57,715 nucleotides of DNA from an uncultured Collinsella sp. (GCA_934658705.1 CAKUHP010000007.1:1-57715); one strand, 5' to 3'. Numbered from the stretch's first letter, positions 25,882 through 34,809 are shown. Program-made: numbers and translations. Notes: generated by a model not told the origin, from the letters alone.

Positions 25882-25904
25882 GAAAAATGCGCCCCCGCGG
25901 GCGC
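25882..25904 (-). terminator. Intrinsic terminator of the HTH gene
   Basis: GCGCCCGCGGGGGCGC followed by ATTTTTCTT on the minus strand, 14 bases past the stop codon of the HTH gene. It lies upstream of the ech operon, in a 286-base gap (25632-25917) that otherwise holds the ech promoter region. Confidence 0.75.
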
Positions 25905-25917
25905 ACCATCTCGTTCG

Positions 25918-26313
25918 CTATTCCGCCTGCTTGACGCGCGGTTTGCGACCTCGCGGCTTTTCGACCAGCGCGTCCGCACCGCCGTCGCGATACTGGCGGC
26001 ACCAAGCCTTGACCGAAGACTCGCTGGGAATCTTGTGCTTGATCATGGTCTCGCGAACCGTTAAGCCGTTTTCCAAGCGATCCTTGACCACGGCGAGCTT
26101 TACTTCGTATGAATAGGTGTGATGATGCGAGCCCGCGTTGAGCACGGCATCGGCACCGCCCACGGCATATGCGCGGGCCCACTGACGAGCCGTGGCCTGG
26201 GGAATGCCGAGCTCCGCGGCGAGGGCACGATGACCAACCCCCTCTTGGAGGACCTCGACGGCACGCTGCCTAACCTCGGGCGCATGCGTGCGAGTCCTTG
26301 TTGCTTCTGACAT
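25918..26313 (-). CDS. Solitary transposase-like double HTH protein
   Basis: A 131-residue protein built from two helix-turn-helix modules: RQRAVEVLQEGVGHRALAAE (about residues 16-35) and VKDRLENGLTVRETMIKHKI (about 75-95). A basic tail (EKPRGRKPRVKQAE) follows. The fold matches the OrfA/InsE part of IS3-type transposases. No catalytic OrfB with a DDE motif is adjacent and no terminal inverted repeats are seen, so it is either an IS relic or a domesticated DNA-binding protein. It has its own terminator. The ATG at 26313 is preferred over a GTG at 26322. Confidence 0.7.
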   Translation of the reverse strand: MSEATRTRTHAPEVRQRAVEVLQEGVGHRALAAELGIPQATARQWARAYAVGGADAVLNAGSHHHTYSYEVKLAVVKDRLENGLTVRETMIKHKIPSESSVKAWCRQYRDGGADALVEKPRGRKPRVKQAE

Positions 26314-26766
26314 ACCTGCCACTTCTCAGCCCTAAACGTTAAACTGTTTTCTTTCGTGCATGTTAGATAGTAGCATTTTGCTGTTTGCGCGTAACAGTTA
26401 ATTGAAAATCGCAATTTCGCTATCTGGGCATTTAGAACGATTGTGCGGATATTCTTTAACATTTATTTACGCTGGTAATTAGCGCGTGGCTAGGCGGCGG
26501 TGGATTGGCGACAAAATTGCCGCCTTTTTTGGCAGTTTTACGCGAAGGATGAAATTATTAACCCCTCCCCCAATAATTTTGAGCAGCTTCTGACGCAACA
26601 AACAGCCTCTCGCCGTATGGTCTCCGTGTATTGTCATCCACCGAAGCGAAACAAAAAAGGGGCGGGCCTGCCGTGCTTGCAGGCTCCGCCCCAAAAACGA
26701 TATCCGTCGGGACGCAGCCGGGCGAGGCGGATCCGTGCTACCGCCCCGTCCCACTGCGATGTTCAA
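26314..26766. other. Gene-free, partly AT-rich gap
   Basis: 26323-26480 is clearly richer in A and T than its surroundings and is the likely promoter region of the HTH gene. A weak hairpin followed by TTTTTT (GGCGACAAAATTGCCGCC, about 26507-26530) could end a short plus-strand transcript. The right side ends in the terminator at 26653-26692. No coding sequence is supported. Confidence 0.5.
26653..26692 (-). terminator. Intrinsic terminator of the flavin oxidoreductase
   Basis: GGGGCGG-GCCTGC and GCAGGC-CCGCCCC pair around CGTGCTT (one bulge), followed on the minus strand by CTTTTTTG. It lies about 75 bases past the stop codon. Confidence 0.82.
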
Positions 26767-28797
26767 CTACAGCTCGTTGGCCGCGTGATACGCCGTACGG
26801 ATGGCACTCGCGATGTCGGCGGTGCGCTCACCCGAGCAGTCGCCCACGCAGGTCACGGGTACCGTCACGCCGTCCAGGTCAAACGCGTTGGCCTTGGAAC
26901 CCACGGCCATCACCACGTAATCGCAGGCGATCTTCACCGGCTCCTCGGCGCCGTCCTCGGCAGTACGCACGGCCTCCACGCCCTCGTCGGTAATGGCGGT
27001 CAGGCGGGTCTTCACGTGCTGCTCCACGTTATGCTCGGCAAAGTCGCTCATGATCAGCGGCAAAATGGTCTCGGACTCGCCCGCGGCAATCTTGTCGAGC
27101 ATCTCGACGATCGCCACCTCGCAGCCGTGCTGCAGCAGGTACTCGGCAGTCTCGGTGCCCACCAGGCCGCCGCCAATGACGGCGACGCGGCCCGTGAGCT
27201 CCACCTTGCCGGCCAGCACGTCCCAGCTCGAGACGACCTTCTCCGAATCGGCACCCGGAACGGGGATGACCACGTCGTGCGCGCCCACGGCCACAATCGC
27301 GGCGTCGGCGGCGTTAAGGTCCTCGGCGGTAGCGGCGTGGTTGAGCTCAACCTTCACGCCCAGGCCAGGCAGAATCTTCTCGTAGTACTCGACCGAGCGC
27401 ATGATCTCGTCCTTGCGCGGAGGCGCGGCCGCCAGCACAATCTGGCCGCCCAGATGATCGCTCGCCTCGTAGACGGTCACGTCATAGCCGCGCTTGGCCG
27501 CCACGCGCGCGGCCTCCAGGCCGGCGATACCGCCGCCCACCACGGCGATCTTCTTGTCACCCTCGCCCGGTTTAATGGCAATGGTCGCCTCGTCGCCGTT
27601 CTCGGCATTGAGCACGCACGAGATGTACTTGCGGTTTTGAATCGCGTCGACGCAGCCCTTGTTGCAGTTGAGGCACTCGCGGATGGGCTCGCCGGTCGCG
27701 GCCTTCAGCGCGATGTCGGGGTCGCACATGAGCGAGCGGCCGTAGGCGACGATGTCTGCCGAGCCGTCCTCCAGGATCTTCTCGCCGGCCTCGACCGAAA
27801 CCACGCGGCCGACGGTTGCCACCGGCACGGAGACCAGGGCCTTGACGCGCTCGGCCACGGGCAGCGTCCAGTTGTAGGGCATGGCGCCCATGGGCGGAAT
27901 GGTGTCGCCCATGTTGCCGGTGTGGTTTGCCTGCGCGACCTGGATCATGTCGATGCCGGCGCCCTCGAGCAGCTTGGCGAACTCGCAGGCCTCGTCGGGC
28001 TGCAGGCCGCCCTTGCCGCGCGGCGTGCCGTCGGGGTTCTCCATGATCACGGGGAGCTTGTACTCCACCATCAGCTGCGGCGCGGCCTCCTTAATGGCGG
28101 CAACGACCTCCAGCGCGTAGCGGACGCGGTTCTGGAACGAGCCGCCGTACTCGTCGGTGCGCTTGTTGAGGATCGCGGAGCACAGCGAACCCACCAGACG
28201 GTCGCCGTGGACCTCGATGGCGTCGATGCCGGCCTGCTGCGCGCGGGCGGCCGAGGCGGCGATGGCCTCCTTGATCTGGGTGAGCTGCTCAACGCTGGCC
28301 TCGTTCACAAAGTGCTGCATGTCGTGGTGCAGCTTGGCGTAGGCCTGCTTGCGGATCTCGTTGGACTCGGCCATCTTGGCGGCAAAGGTCTCCTCGTCGC
28401 CGGCGGCCTTGGCCTCCTGCGCGGCCTTGGCGGCGGCCATGGAACCCATGACCATGCGGCCGACGCCGGGCACGTCGTACTCGGGGTGGAACAGCTGCAG
28501 CGCGACCTTGGCGCCGTGCTTGTGGACGGCGTCGGCCAGCGCCTTAAACGTGGGGATCTGGGCGTCGGTCGCCAGCTTGGGCGTGGGGCTCGCGGTCATG
28601 ACGGGAGCGACGTCGCCGATGACGATGTAGCTCACGCCGCCACGGGCCAGGCGCTCGTAAAAAGCCAGGCTGCGCTCGCCGATGGAACCGTCGCGCTCCT
28701 CGTAGCCGGTAGTCAGCGGCGGGAACATAATGCGGTTCTTGAGCTCGAGCGGGCCAACCGTAATGGGCTGAAGCAGCTTGGATGCAGGTGCGGTCAT
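26767..28797 (-). CDS. FAD/FMN/[4Fe-4S] enoate reductase, Old Yellow Enzyme family (BaiCD/BaiH-like)
   Basis: A 676-residue oxidoreductase. The N-terminal FMN TIM barrel (about 1-350) contains EVHGDRLVGSLCSAILNKRT and GMEYG-type surroundings typical of 2,4-dienoyl-CoA and enoate reductases. A four-Cys cluster follows (CLNCNKGCVDAI, with a further Cys in YISCVLNAE). The C-terminal half has an FAD-binding GGGIAGLEAARVAAKRG and an NAD-binding GGGLVGTETAEYLL. Relatives reduce alpha,beta-unsaturated carbonyls, including bile-acid intermediates and dietary enoates in gut anaerobes. The substrate here is not determinable. It is monocistronic, with AGAGAGGAA before the start. Confidence 0.87.
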   Translation of the reverse strand: MTAPASKLLQPITVGPLELKNRIMFPPLTTGYEERDGSIGERSLAFYERLARGGVSYIVIGDVAPVMTASPTPKLATDAQIPTFKALADAVHKHGAKVALQLFHPEYDVPGVGRMVMGSMAAAKAAQEAKAAGDEETFAAKMAESNEIRKQAYAKLHHDMQHFVNEASVEQLTQIKEAIAASAARAQQAGIDAIEVHGDRLVGSLCSAILNKRTDEYGGSFQNRVRYALEVVAAIKEAAPQLMVEYKLPVIMENPDGTPRGKGGLQPDEACEFAKLLEGAGIDMIQVAQANHTGNMGDTIPPMGAMPYNWTLPVAERVKALVSVPVATVGRVVSVEAGEKILEDGSADIVAYGRSLMCDPDIALKAATGEPIRECLNCNKGCVDAIQNRKYISCVLNAENGDEATIAIKPGEGDKKIAVVGGGIAGLEAARVAAKRGYDVTVYEASDHLGGQIVLAAAPPRKDEIMRSVEYYEKILPGLGVKVELNHAATAEDLNAADAAIVAVGAHDVVIPVPGADSEKVVSSWDVLAGKVELTGRVAVIGGGLVGTETAEYLLQHGCEVAIVEMLDKIAAGESETILPLIMSDFAEHNVEQHVKTRLTAITDEGVEAVRTAEDGAEEPVKIACDYVVMAVGSKANAFDLDGVTVPVTCVGDCSGERTADIASAIRTAYHAANEL

Positions 28798-28938
28798 GAA
28801 TATTCCTCTCTTGTAGGCGCGGCGGCGATGGTGCCGCGTAGTTGTCTAGAGGATATGGCATGGGGGCACGGGGCCGCAGTTGAAATCGGCGGATAGCAGG
28901 TAGCGGCAGGTGGATGGGGATGGGGCGTCTGTCGGTTT

Positions 28939-29076
28939 GTCTAAATCTGTAACATCTAGACCGACTTTTGACCCCTAACTGTTACAGATCGAGACAAACG
29001 GGGGCCTCCCTGTCCAAATGTCTCGATCTGTAACATCTATCGACCCAAATCGGGTCTACCTGTTACATATTGAGAT
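28939..29076. repeat. Two 57-bp hairpin units, 81-bp period (family J)
   Basis: Units at 28939-28995 and 29020-29076. Each has 15-bp arms of the type GTCTCGATCTGTAAC ... GTTACAGATCGAGAC around 27 bases. Unit length and period match the four-unit array at 51764-52061. The gap 28798-29164 contains this array, the oxidoreductase promoter region and the tRNA terminator. Confidence 0.85.
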
Positions 29077-29122
29077 TTTGCTTGGGAAGGTGAGGATTGG
29101 ACCGAAAAGACAATCCCCAGAT

Positions 29123-29155
29123 AACAAAAAAGCTCGCCGGCTAGGCCGACGAGCT
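29123..29155 (-). terminator. Terminator of the initiator tRNA
   Basis: On the minus strand AGCTCGTCGGCCTAGCCGGCGAGCT is followed directly by TTTTTTG. It starts 10 bases after the tRNA CCA end. Confidence 0.85.
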
Positions 29156-29164
29156 GCAAGTTCT

Positions 29165-29241
29165 TGGTCGCGGGGGCAGGATTTGAACCTACGACCTCCG
29201 GGTTATGAGCCCGGCGAGCTACCAGACTGCTCCACCCCGCA
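29165..29241 (-). tRNA. tRNA-fMet (CAU), initiator
   Basis: A 77-base cloverleaf with encoded CCA. The anticodon loop is CTCATAA (CAU). Three consecutive G:C pairs close the anticodon stem (CCGGG/CCCGG), the hallmark of initiator tRNA. Position 1:72 is a weak U-G instead of a Watson-Crick pair, also an initiator trait. The T-loop reads GGTTCAAATCC. A single copy is seen in the window. Confidence 0.93.
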
Positions 29242-29393
29242 ATGTCTGGGCGCCTCTTGTGCGCGAGAAAGAATATTACGCGGGAGTTCGGTAAACGGCA
29301 AGGAAAATCTCGTAGAGCATAATTCCTTCATATTTATAACTTTCGGCCCCGTGTCCCCGTAAACGAATCGCAGCCCAACGCCGGCGGCGCGTA

Positions 29394-29399
29394 TACAAT
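29394..29399 (+). promoter_or_regulatory. TACAAT -10 box of coaX
   Basis: TATACAAT at 29392-29399 lies 36 bases before the coaX start codon. The same TACAAT hexamer precedes the histidine kinase (10174), folPK (minus strand, 32824-32829) and prs (45412-45417), always without a clear -35 box. Confidence 0.5.
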
Positions 29400-29435
29400 G
29401 GTGCGCGTCCTTTTATGCCGACACCGGGAGTAGAC

Positions 29436-30209
29436 ATGCTGCTCGCTATCGATATGGGAAACACGCAGACGGCCATGGGCCTGTTTGACGGAGACGAGCT
29501 GGTGCAGTCGTGGCGCATGCCCACCGACCGCTCTTTTACCGCCGACGAGATCCACGTGCGCCTGATGGGCTTCTTTAAGATGTACGACCTCTCGCTCAGC
29601 GTGGTCGACGCGATCGCCTTTGCCGGCGTGGTGCCGCAGCTCTCGCGCGAATGGCACGCCGTGGCCGACCGCATCGCGGCAGACGCCATCGTCATTGGAC
29701 CGCAGACCGCCGCCGTAACCAAGCTGCGCGCGGCACGTCCCCAGGCCGTGGGTGCCGACCGCGTCGCCAACGCCGTCGCCGCCGAGCGCTTTTACGGCGC
29801 CCCGGCGATCGTGGTGGACTTTGGCACCGCGACCAATATCGACGTTATCGACGAGGACGGCTACTACATTGGCGGAGCGATCGCGCCGGGCATCCGTATC
29901 TCCATGGATGCGCTTGCCGCCCGTGCCGCCAAACTCGCGAGCGTTCCGCTCGAGGCACCCGAGCACGCCATCGGCCGCGATACCGAGGAGTGTATCAAGG
30001 TCGGCGCCGTAACGGGTGCCGCTGCCATGGCCGAGGGCCTGGTCGCGCGTATGAAGCGCGAGCTGGGGCGCGAGGACGCCACCGTTATCGCCACGGGTGG
30101 CCTCGCCAGCATCGTCGCCGATTCGACCGACGCCTTCGACGTGGTCGACGGCCAACTCACCATCAAAGGCATCTGCGAGATCTACCGCCGCATGCAGGAG
30201 CAGGAATAG
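29436..30209 (+). CDS. coaX: Type III pantothenate kinase
   Basis: A 257-residue kinase catalysing the first step of coenzyme A synthesis (pantothenate to 4'-phosphopantothenate). The phosphate-binding DMGNTQTAMGLF is at 6-17. Further family motifs are GADRVANAVAA, VVDFGTATNIDVID and GGAIAPGIRISMDAL. Type III enzymes need a monovalent cation and resist feedback by CoA. I chose ATG 29436 because GGGAG lies 5 bases upstream; an in-frame ATG at 29415 is less likely. A bidirectional terminator follows at 30241. Confidence 0.95.
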   Translation: MLLAIDMGNTQTAMGLFDGDELVQSWRMPTDRSFTADEIHVRLMGFFKMYDLSLSVVDAIAFAGVVPQLSREWHAVADRIAADAIVIGPQTAAVTKLRAARPQAVGADRVANAVAAERFYGAPAIVVDFGTATNIDVIDEDGYYIGGAIAPGIRISMDALAARAAKLASVPLEAPEHAIGRDTEECIKVGAVTGAAAMAEGLVARMKRELGREDATVIATGGLASIVADSTDAFDVVDGQLTIKGICEIYRRMQEQE

Positions 30210-30240
30210 GCTTAGGCCAGCTGTTCTCCCAGGCTACGCA

Positions 30241-30273
30241 AAGCCCTCCCCGGCGCCAGGCCGAGGAGGGCTT
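30241..30273. terminator. Bidirectional terminator between coaX and the biotin-ligase-like gene
   Basis: AAGCCCTCC and GGAGGGCTT form a 9-bp stem between the two convergent genes, with only a short T-run on either side. Confidence 0.65.
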
Positions 30274-30307
30274 CGTTGTCATGGCTATCTATGTGAGCGG
30301 ACCCGCG

Positions 30308-31009
30308 CTACAGGCCGCGGATGCGCACGGCCTCGGGCGGAAACTCTTGCTCGCCGGCGTCGGTCTTGATGGTCGCGCGACCCCAGATGTCCAGACCCGC
30401 AAACACGCCGACCGCGAGCGGCAGGCCGTTGGGCGACACCGCCGCGACCTGCCGGCCCAGCAGCGGCACCATGTCGAAATACTCGCCCAGCACCGGGGCC
30501 AGCGGACCGGCGGCGCCCTGCGGCGTGTTCGCGACAATCGCCCAGGCGTCAACGCGGGCGAGCACCGCCGCGGCCAGCACCTCAACCAGCGCTTCGTCGG
30601 ACGTATCCACACCAAGCTCGCCCAGCACCGTGCGCTCAATATCCACCGTCACCGCGGCAAACATGCCCGCGGCACCAGCACCGCCGTTAACTGCGACGCG
30701 CGCGAGCAACGTCTCGAACGCGGGCGCGCCGCACACGATATCGCTCGGCCACTGGATGCCTACCTTGCCGGCAAGCCCCAGGCCCGGCGTTGCAGCCGTG
30801 CCCGCAAGCGCGTCCATCATGCCCATCGCGGCCACAAACGGCAGGCCATGGAAGGCGTGCATGTTCACATCCGGGCGCACGACCAGCGAAAACGTCAGCG
30901 ACGCATCGCCCGCGCTCCACGCACACCAGCCCGCGGCCACGCCCTCGCGGCCCGCGTCACGCGCGGCATCGAGCTCGGTACCGGCGGCAACAGCATTCAT
31001 CTCGATCAT
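30308..31009 (-). CDS. Biotin protein ligase-like protein, probably degenerate
   Basis: A 233-residue member of the biotin/lipoate ligase fold. It has the family core GKVGIQWPSDIV (corresponding to KWPNDI) and a C-terminal SH3-like domain (LLGRQVAAVSPNGLPLAVGV). There is no N-terminal HTH, so it would be a group I enzyme. The biotin-adenylate loop (GRGRRGR...W in BirA) is missing: the region where it should lie, residues 15-45, reads REGVAAGWCAWSAGDASLT. Activity is therefore doubtful. ATG 31009 immediately follows the folPK stop codon, so the two are translated together. It could bind biotin or lipoate without ligating it. Confidence 0.7.
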   Translation of the reverse strand: MIEMNAVAAGTELDAARDAGREGVAAGWCAWSAGDASLTFSLVVRPDVNMHAFHGLPFVAAMGMMDALAGTAATPGLGLAGKVGIQWPSDIVCGAPAFETLLARVAVNGGAGAAGMFAAVTVDIERTVLGELGVDTSDEALVEVLAAAVLARVDAWAIVANTPQGAAGPLAPVLGEYFDMVPLLGRQVAAVSPNGLPLAVGVFAGLDIWGRATIKTDAGEQEFPPEAVRIRGL

Positions 31010-32749
31010 CTACATACGCCCCAATTCGCCCACGATATGGCCCACGCGATCCTCGGGTTCCTTGACCTCGACGCCGTTGTAGCGGAAGAACCGCGCCGGG
31101 TCGTGCATCAGGTCCTCGAGAGGCACCAACACAAAGTCGCGCTCGCCGATGAGCGGATGCGGCAGGCGCAGCTTCTTGCCACCGTGGGTCTCGCCATCCA
31201 TCCACAGCAGGTCCAGGTCGATGGTGCGCGGTCCGTTGGCCTTGGCCTTTTTGGAACGGTCGCGGCCCAGCTCGGCCTCGATCTTCATGAGCTCGTCGAG
31301 CAGCACCAGCGGCGCCAGCTCGGTCTTGATCTCGATGACGGCGTTGGCAAACGCGTCCTGGCGCGTCTCGTAGGCCGGCTCGCTCTCGTAGATGCGCGAG
31401 CAGTTGGACACGCAGGTGAGCGGGATCTCGGCGATCATGTCGCGCGCGGCGCGGATGTTGTCGCAGCGATGCCCCAGGTTGGAGCCCACGGCCACAAACG
31501 CGCGGCGCGGCTGCGGCTTGGCGACGGCCCAATAACCGTTCAGGAACTGTGCGAAGCCAGCGACATCGTGCACGCGCACGATGTTGGCGCCGGCCTGGAT
31601 GGCGCCCAGGCACACGCCAAACGTGGCGGCATCGCGCGCGGCGGCCTCGGTCACGCCCGAGACGGCGCCCACAAAGCGCTTGCGCGACACGGCGCACATG
31701 AGCGGATAGCCCAGCGACGCCATCTTGGCGGTCTCGCGCTGAATGACGATGTCCTCGTTGGCCGACTTGCCAAAACCCGGGCCGGGGTCGATGCAGATAC
31801 GGTCACGCGACACGCCGGCATGGATGAGCGTGCGGGCCTGGTCGGACAGAAAGCCCATGACGCGGCGCATGATGGGCGCCGAATCGGGCAGGGTAAAGCG
31901 GCGGAGCTGCGAGGTGGGCACATACGCCTCCTCGCGGCGGGCGCTACGGCGCATCATGGCGGCCAGGTGGTCGCTGGGCTCCGGCGCGGCCTCGGCGGGT
32001 GCGGGTGCGGCCTCGGGCGCAGCGGCATCGGCGGCAGGGGCGACCTGCTCGGCGGTCGGCGTCTCCTGCTCACCCGCAGGCTCGGGCGCGGGCTCCGGCT
32101 CGCCAAACGGCAGCGAGGGCTGCACCACGCCGCCCGGAAGCTTGGCCTCAGCCTTGGGCTCGCCCAGCAGCTTGCCGCGACGACGGCGGGCAGGCTTCTC
32201 GGCCTCGCGCGCGGCCTCGGCAGCCGCCTCGCGCGCCTTCTCGGCAACAAACGCCGCGGCCGAGGTATCGAGCTGCACCGTCGCGTGCGTGCGCGCGGGT
32301 GCAACGACCTCGCCGGCATGCATCACGATGACGCCGCAGGTGCTCGTCTTAACAAACTCGACCATCTTGGGGTCGGTGAAGCCCGTCACGTCGTTAACGA
32401 TCGAAGCGCCGCAGCGCACGGCCGCCTTGGCAACCGCCACATGGCGCGTGTCGATCGAGACGATGGCGCCCTCCTTGGCCAGTGCGCGCACGACGGGCAG
32501 CACGCGACGCGCCTCCTCGTCGGGGTTGACCGGCGTAAAACCGGGGCGCGTGGACTCGCCACCCACGTCGATGATGTCGGCACCGGCATCGAGCATCGCC
32601 AGGCCGTACTCAATCGCAGCGTCCGGGTCGAAGTGCTCGCCACCGTCGCTAAACGAATCGGGCGTCACGTTGAGGACGCCCATGATGCGCGGACGGTCAA
32701 AGCTGAGCTCGTACTTTCCGCACCGCCATGTCTTGCTGTCGTTCGCCAT
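31010..32749 (-). CDS. Fused dihydropteroate synthase / HPPK (FolP-FolK) with a disordered insert
   Basis: A 579-residue bifunctional folate enzyme. The N-terminal half is dihydropteroate synthase: GVLNVTPDSFSDGG, DVGGESTRPGF, SIVNDVTGF and IDPGPGFGKS. About 130 residues rich in Ala/Pro/Glu are inserted between the MH motif (VIVMHAGEV) and the RRFTLPDSAP stretch; this is low complexity and likely disordered. The C-terminal 150 residues are 6-hydroxymethyl-7,8-dihydropterin pyrophosphokinase: VAVGSNLGHR, GPRTIDLDLL and LPHPLIGERDFVL. No folB is seen. AGGAGG supports ATG 32749 over ATG 32755. A TACAAT box (32824-32829, minus strand) and a GC-rich hairpin lie in the leader. Confidence 0.9.
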   Translation of the reverse strand: MANDSKTWRCGKYELSFDRPRIMGVLNVTPDSFSDGGEHFDPDAAIEYGLAMLDAGADIIDVGGESTRPGFTPVNPDEEARRVLPVVRALAKEGAIVSIDTRHVAVAKAAVRCGASIVNDVTGFTDPKMVEFVKTSTCGVIVMHAGEVVAPARTHATVQLDTSAAAFVAEKAREAAAEAAREAEKPARRRRGKLLGEPKAEAKLPGGVVQPSLPFGEPEPAPEPAGEQETPTAEQVAPAADAAAPEAAPAPAEAAPEPSDHLAAMMRRSARREEAYVPTSQLRRFTLPDSAPIMRRVMGFLSDQARTLIHAGVSRDRICIDPGPGFGKSANEDIVIQRETAKMASLGYPLMCAVSRKRFVGAVSGVTEAAARDAATFGVCLGAIQAGANIVRVHDVAGFAQFLNGYWAVAKPQPRRAFVAVGSNLGHRCDNIRAARDMIAEIPLTCVSNCSRIYESEPAYETRQDAFANAVIEIKTELAPLVLLDELMKIEAELGRDRSKKAKANGPRTIDLDLLWMDGETHGGKKLRLPHPLIGERDFVLVPLEDLMHDPARFFRYNGVEVKEPEDRVGHIVGELGRM

Positions 32750-32843
32750 GAACATCCTCCTAAAATGCCCGCGCCGCCGCGCCTGGGCGCTGGCGGCGGG
32801 GTCGCTTTGCAATCAGTCTTTCTATTGTATCCGCGCACGCGGG

Positions 32844-33596
32844 CTAGAACGCAAACGCGGCCGCGATGTCGCAAGAAATCAGCAGGTCGGCATTTGCATC
32901 CTGATCGGTGGGCGCCAAATTGCAAATGGCCAGCGTATCGCCGGTAAAATAGCGCGTCAGGCCCGCCGCCGGATACACCACGAGCGAGGTTCCGCCCACG
33001 ATGAGGGCGTCTGCCGCGGCGATGGCGGCAACGGCGCCGGTGAGCACGCGCTCATCGAGCGGCTCTTCGTAGAGCACCACATCGGGCTTGATGCGGCCGC
33101 CGCATGCGGGACACACAGGCACGCCCTCGGCGTCCTCGTGCTCGCGGGCACAGATCCACTCGGCGCTATAGACCGCACCGCACGTCTGGCAGATGTTGCG
33201 ATGAACCGATCCGTGCAGTTCAAACACGCGCTGCGAGCCGGCCGCCTGGTGTAGGCCGTCGATGTTTTGCGTCACCACGGCATCGAGCTTGCCGGCTCGC
33301 TCCAGCTCCGCCAGCTTGATATGGCAGCGGTTGGGTTTGGCGTTAAGCGCAATCATCTTGGTCCGGTAGAAGTCGAAGAACTCGGCCGGATGCGTCTCGT
33401 AAAAGCTGTGCGAGAGCATGGTTTCGGGCGGATAAGCGAACTGCTGGTGATACAGGCCATCCACGCTGCGGAAATCGGGAATGCCACTCGCCGTGGAAAC
33501 GCCCGCGCCACCAAAGAACACCACGTGGTTATGGGTGTCGAACAGCTCCGCCAGCGCGGCGGAGGCCTGCTTGGGATCCGATATTGCCTGCGTCAT
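32844..33596 (-). CDS. cobB: NAD-dependent protein deacylase, sirtuin family
   Basis: A 250-residue Sir2 enzyme that removes acyl groups from lysines using NAD+. NAD-binding motifs are [15 protein letters not shown] and [12 protein letters not shown], with the catalytic His in ELHGSVHR. Four zinc Cys are in CQTCG and CPACG. VLYEEPL and [10 protein letters not shown] complete the fold. A GGAGG at good spacing supports ATG 33596. It is separate from folPK (94 bases apart) and divergent from exonuclease III. Targets are unknown; acetyl-lysine is the usual substrate. Confidence 0.93.
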   Translation of the reverse strand: MTQAISDPKQASAALAELFDTHNHVVFFGGAGVSTASGIPDFRSVDGLYHQQFAYPPETMLSHSFYETHPAEFFDFYRTKMIALNAKPNRCHIKLAELERAGKLDAVVTQNIDGLHQAAGSQRVFELHGSVHRNICQTCGAVYSAEWICAREHEDAEGVPVCPACGGRIKPDVVLYEEPLDERVLTGAVAAIAAADALIVGGTSLVVYPAAGLTRYFTGDTLAICNLAPTDQDANADLLISCDIAAAFAF

Positions 33597-33711
33597 ATAT
33601 GTGTCCTCCGTCCGTGCCGCCGGGGCGGCGGCGCTTGTGCCGTCGCTCGCGGACTCCGCCCCGCCCTTGTTGCGTTAATCTTAAGCCTGCCAACCCCGTC
33701 GAAAGGACACC

Positions 33712-34530
33712 ATGCCTCAGACTTATACCTTTGCCTCGTGGAACGTTAACGGCCTGCGCGCCGTGCTCAAAAAGGACCCGAGCTTTATTCAGATCGCACA
33801 GGAACTCGATGTCGATATCCTGGCGCTGCAGGAGACTAAGTTGCAGGAAGGCCAGGTTCAGGTCGACCTGCCCGGCTATCATCAAACCTGGAGCTACGCC
33901 GAGCGCAAGGGTTACTCGGGCACCGCGGTCTTTAGCCGCCAGGAACCGCTGCGTGTGCTGCACGCCGATGCGCTGCTGCCCTACGCCGGCGAAGGCGAGG
34001 CTGCCGAGCTCGTCGCCCAAGCCGCGACCGAAGGCCGCGTCTGCGCGCTCGAGTTTGACAAGTTTTGGTTTGTGGATGTCTACACGCCCAACGCGCAAAA
34101 CGAACTCGCCCGCATCGACGTGCGCATGGCCTGGGACGACGCCTACCGTGGCTTTTTGAGCGCACTCGAGCGCGAAACCGGTAAGCCCGTGGTGACCTGC
34201 GGCGACTTTAACGTGGCGCACGAGGAGATCGACCTCAAGAACCCCAAGTCCAACCGCGGCAACGCAGGCTTTTCGGACGAGGAACGCGGCAAGTTTACCG
34301 AGCTGCTCAATGCCGGTTTTACCGATACCTGGCGTGCGGCAAACCCAGACGTCGAAGGCGTCTACAGCTGGTGGAGTTACCGCTTTAATGCCCGCAAGAA
34401 CAACGCCGGCTGGCGCATCGACTACTTCCTGGTGAGTGACACAATCGCAGGCAACGTACGCGACACCGGCATCCGCGGCGACATCTTTGGCAGCGACCAC
34501 TGCCCCGTCACCCTCACCCTGGAGCTCTAG
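33712..34530 (+). CDS. xth: Exodeoxyribonuclease III
   Basis: A 272-residue AP endonuclease/3'-5' exonuclease for base-excision repair. The catalytic residues fit the family: NVNGLRA, the metal-binding Glu41 in LQETKLQ, GDFNVAHEEIDLKNPK, WRIDYFLVS and GSDHCPVTL with the active-site His. AAAGGA precedes ATG 33712. The gene ends 8 bases before a 31-bp hairpin and a 162-bp palindromic element with a terminator core. Confidence 0.95.
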   Translation: MPQTYTFASWNVNGLRAVLKKDPSFIQIAQELDVDILALQETKLQEGQVQVDLPGYHQTWSYAERKGYSGTAVFSRQEPLRVLHADALLPYAGEGEAAELVAQAATEGRVCALEFDKFWFVDVYTPNAQNELARIDVRMAWDDAYRGFLSALERETGKPVVTCGDFNVAHEEIDLKNPKSNRGNAGFSDEERGKFTELLNAGFTDTWRAANPDVEGVYSWWSYRFNARKNNAGWRIDYFLVSDTIAGNVRDTGIRGDIFGSDHCPVTLTLEL

Positions 34531-34538
34531 CCCCCATA

Positions 34539-34809
34539 TGATCCCTCGGGGACGGAGGAAAACGGATCATTTTGGGCCTCGTGGGGGCATCCGCATAATC
34601 CACCCGCCACGAAACGCGCCCATCTACTACGTTTAAGCCGCCGCCCTCAACCACAACGAACAACGCAAAAAGAAAACCGCAGGTAGAAAGCCTGCGGTTT
34701 TTCATAAAACAAGGTTATGGTCGGGGGTATCGGGTCAAACGTAGTAGATGGGCCAATTTCGTGGCGGGCGCCCCCATATGATCCGTCGGGGACGGAGGAG
34801 AACGGATCA
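34539..34809. repeat. 271-bp composite: G hairpin, 162-bp F element copy 3, G hairpin
   Basis: G hairpins at 34539-34569 and 34779-34809 frame the F element at 34605-34766, in opposite orientation to copies 1 and 2. The 12-base gap is on the right and the 35-base gap on the left, a mirror image of the layout at 19448-19717. F again holds ACCGCAGG/CCTGCGGT with flanking A- and T-runs and serves as a likely terminator for exonuclease III. Confidence 0.9.

Noticed and set aside
26507..26530. A terminator for a plus-strand small RNA
   Set aside because: The stem is short and imperfect and no promoter or transcript upstream can be supported; mentioned only as part of the gap.
26500..28896. A 798-codon plus-strand frame
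   Set aside because: Complement of the flavin oxidoreductase gene; no recognised domain and an atypical composition.
29651..32947. A 1098-codon plus-strand frame across coaX, the biotin-ligase-like gene and folPK
   Set aside because: It is a GC-driven shadow of well-identified genes, rich in Arg and His, with no domain.
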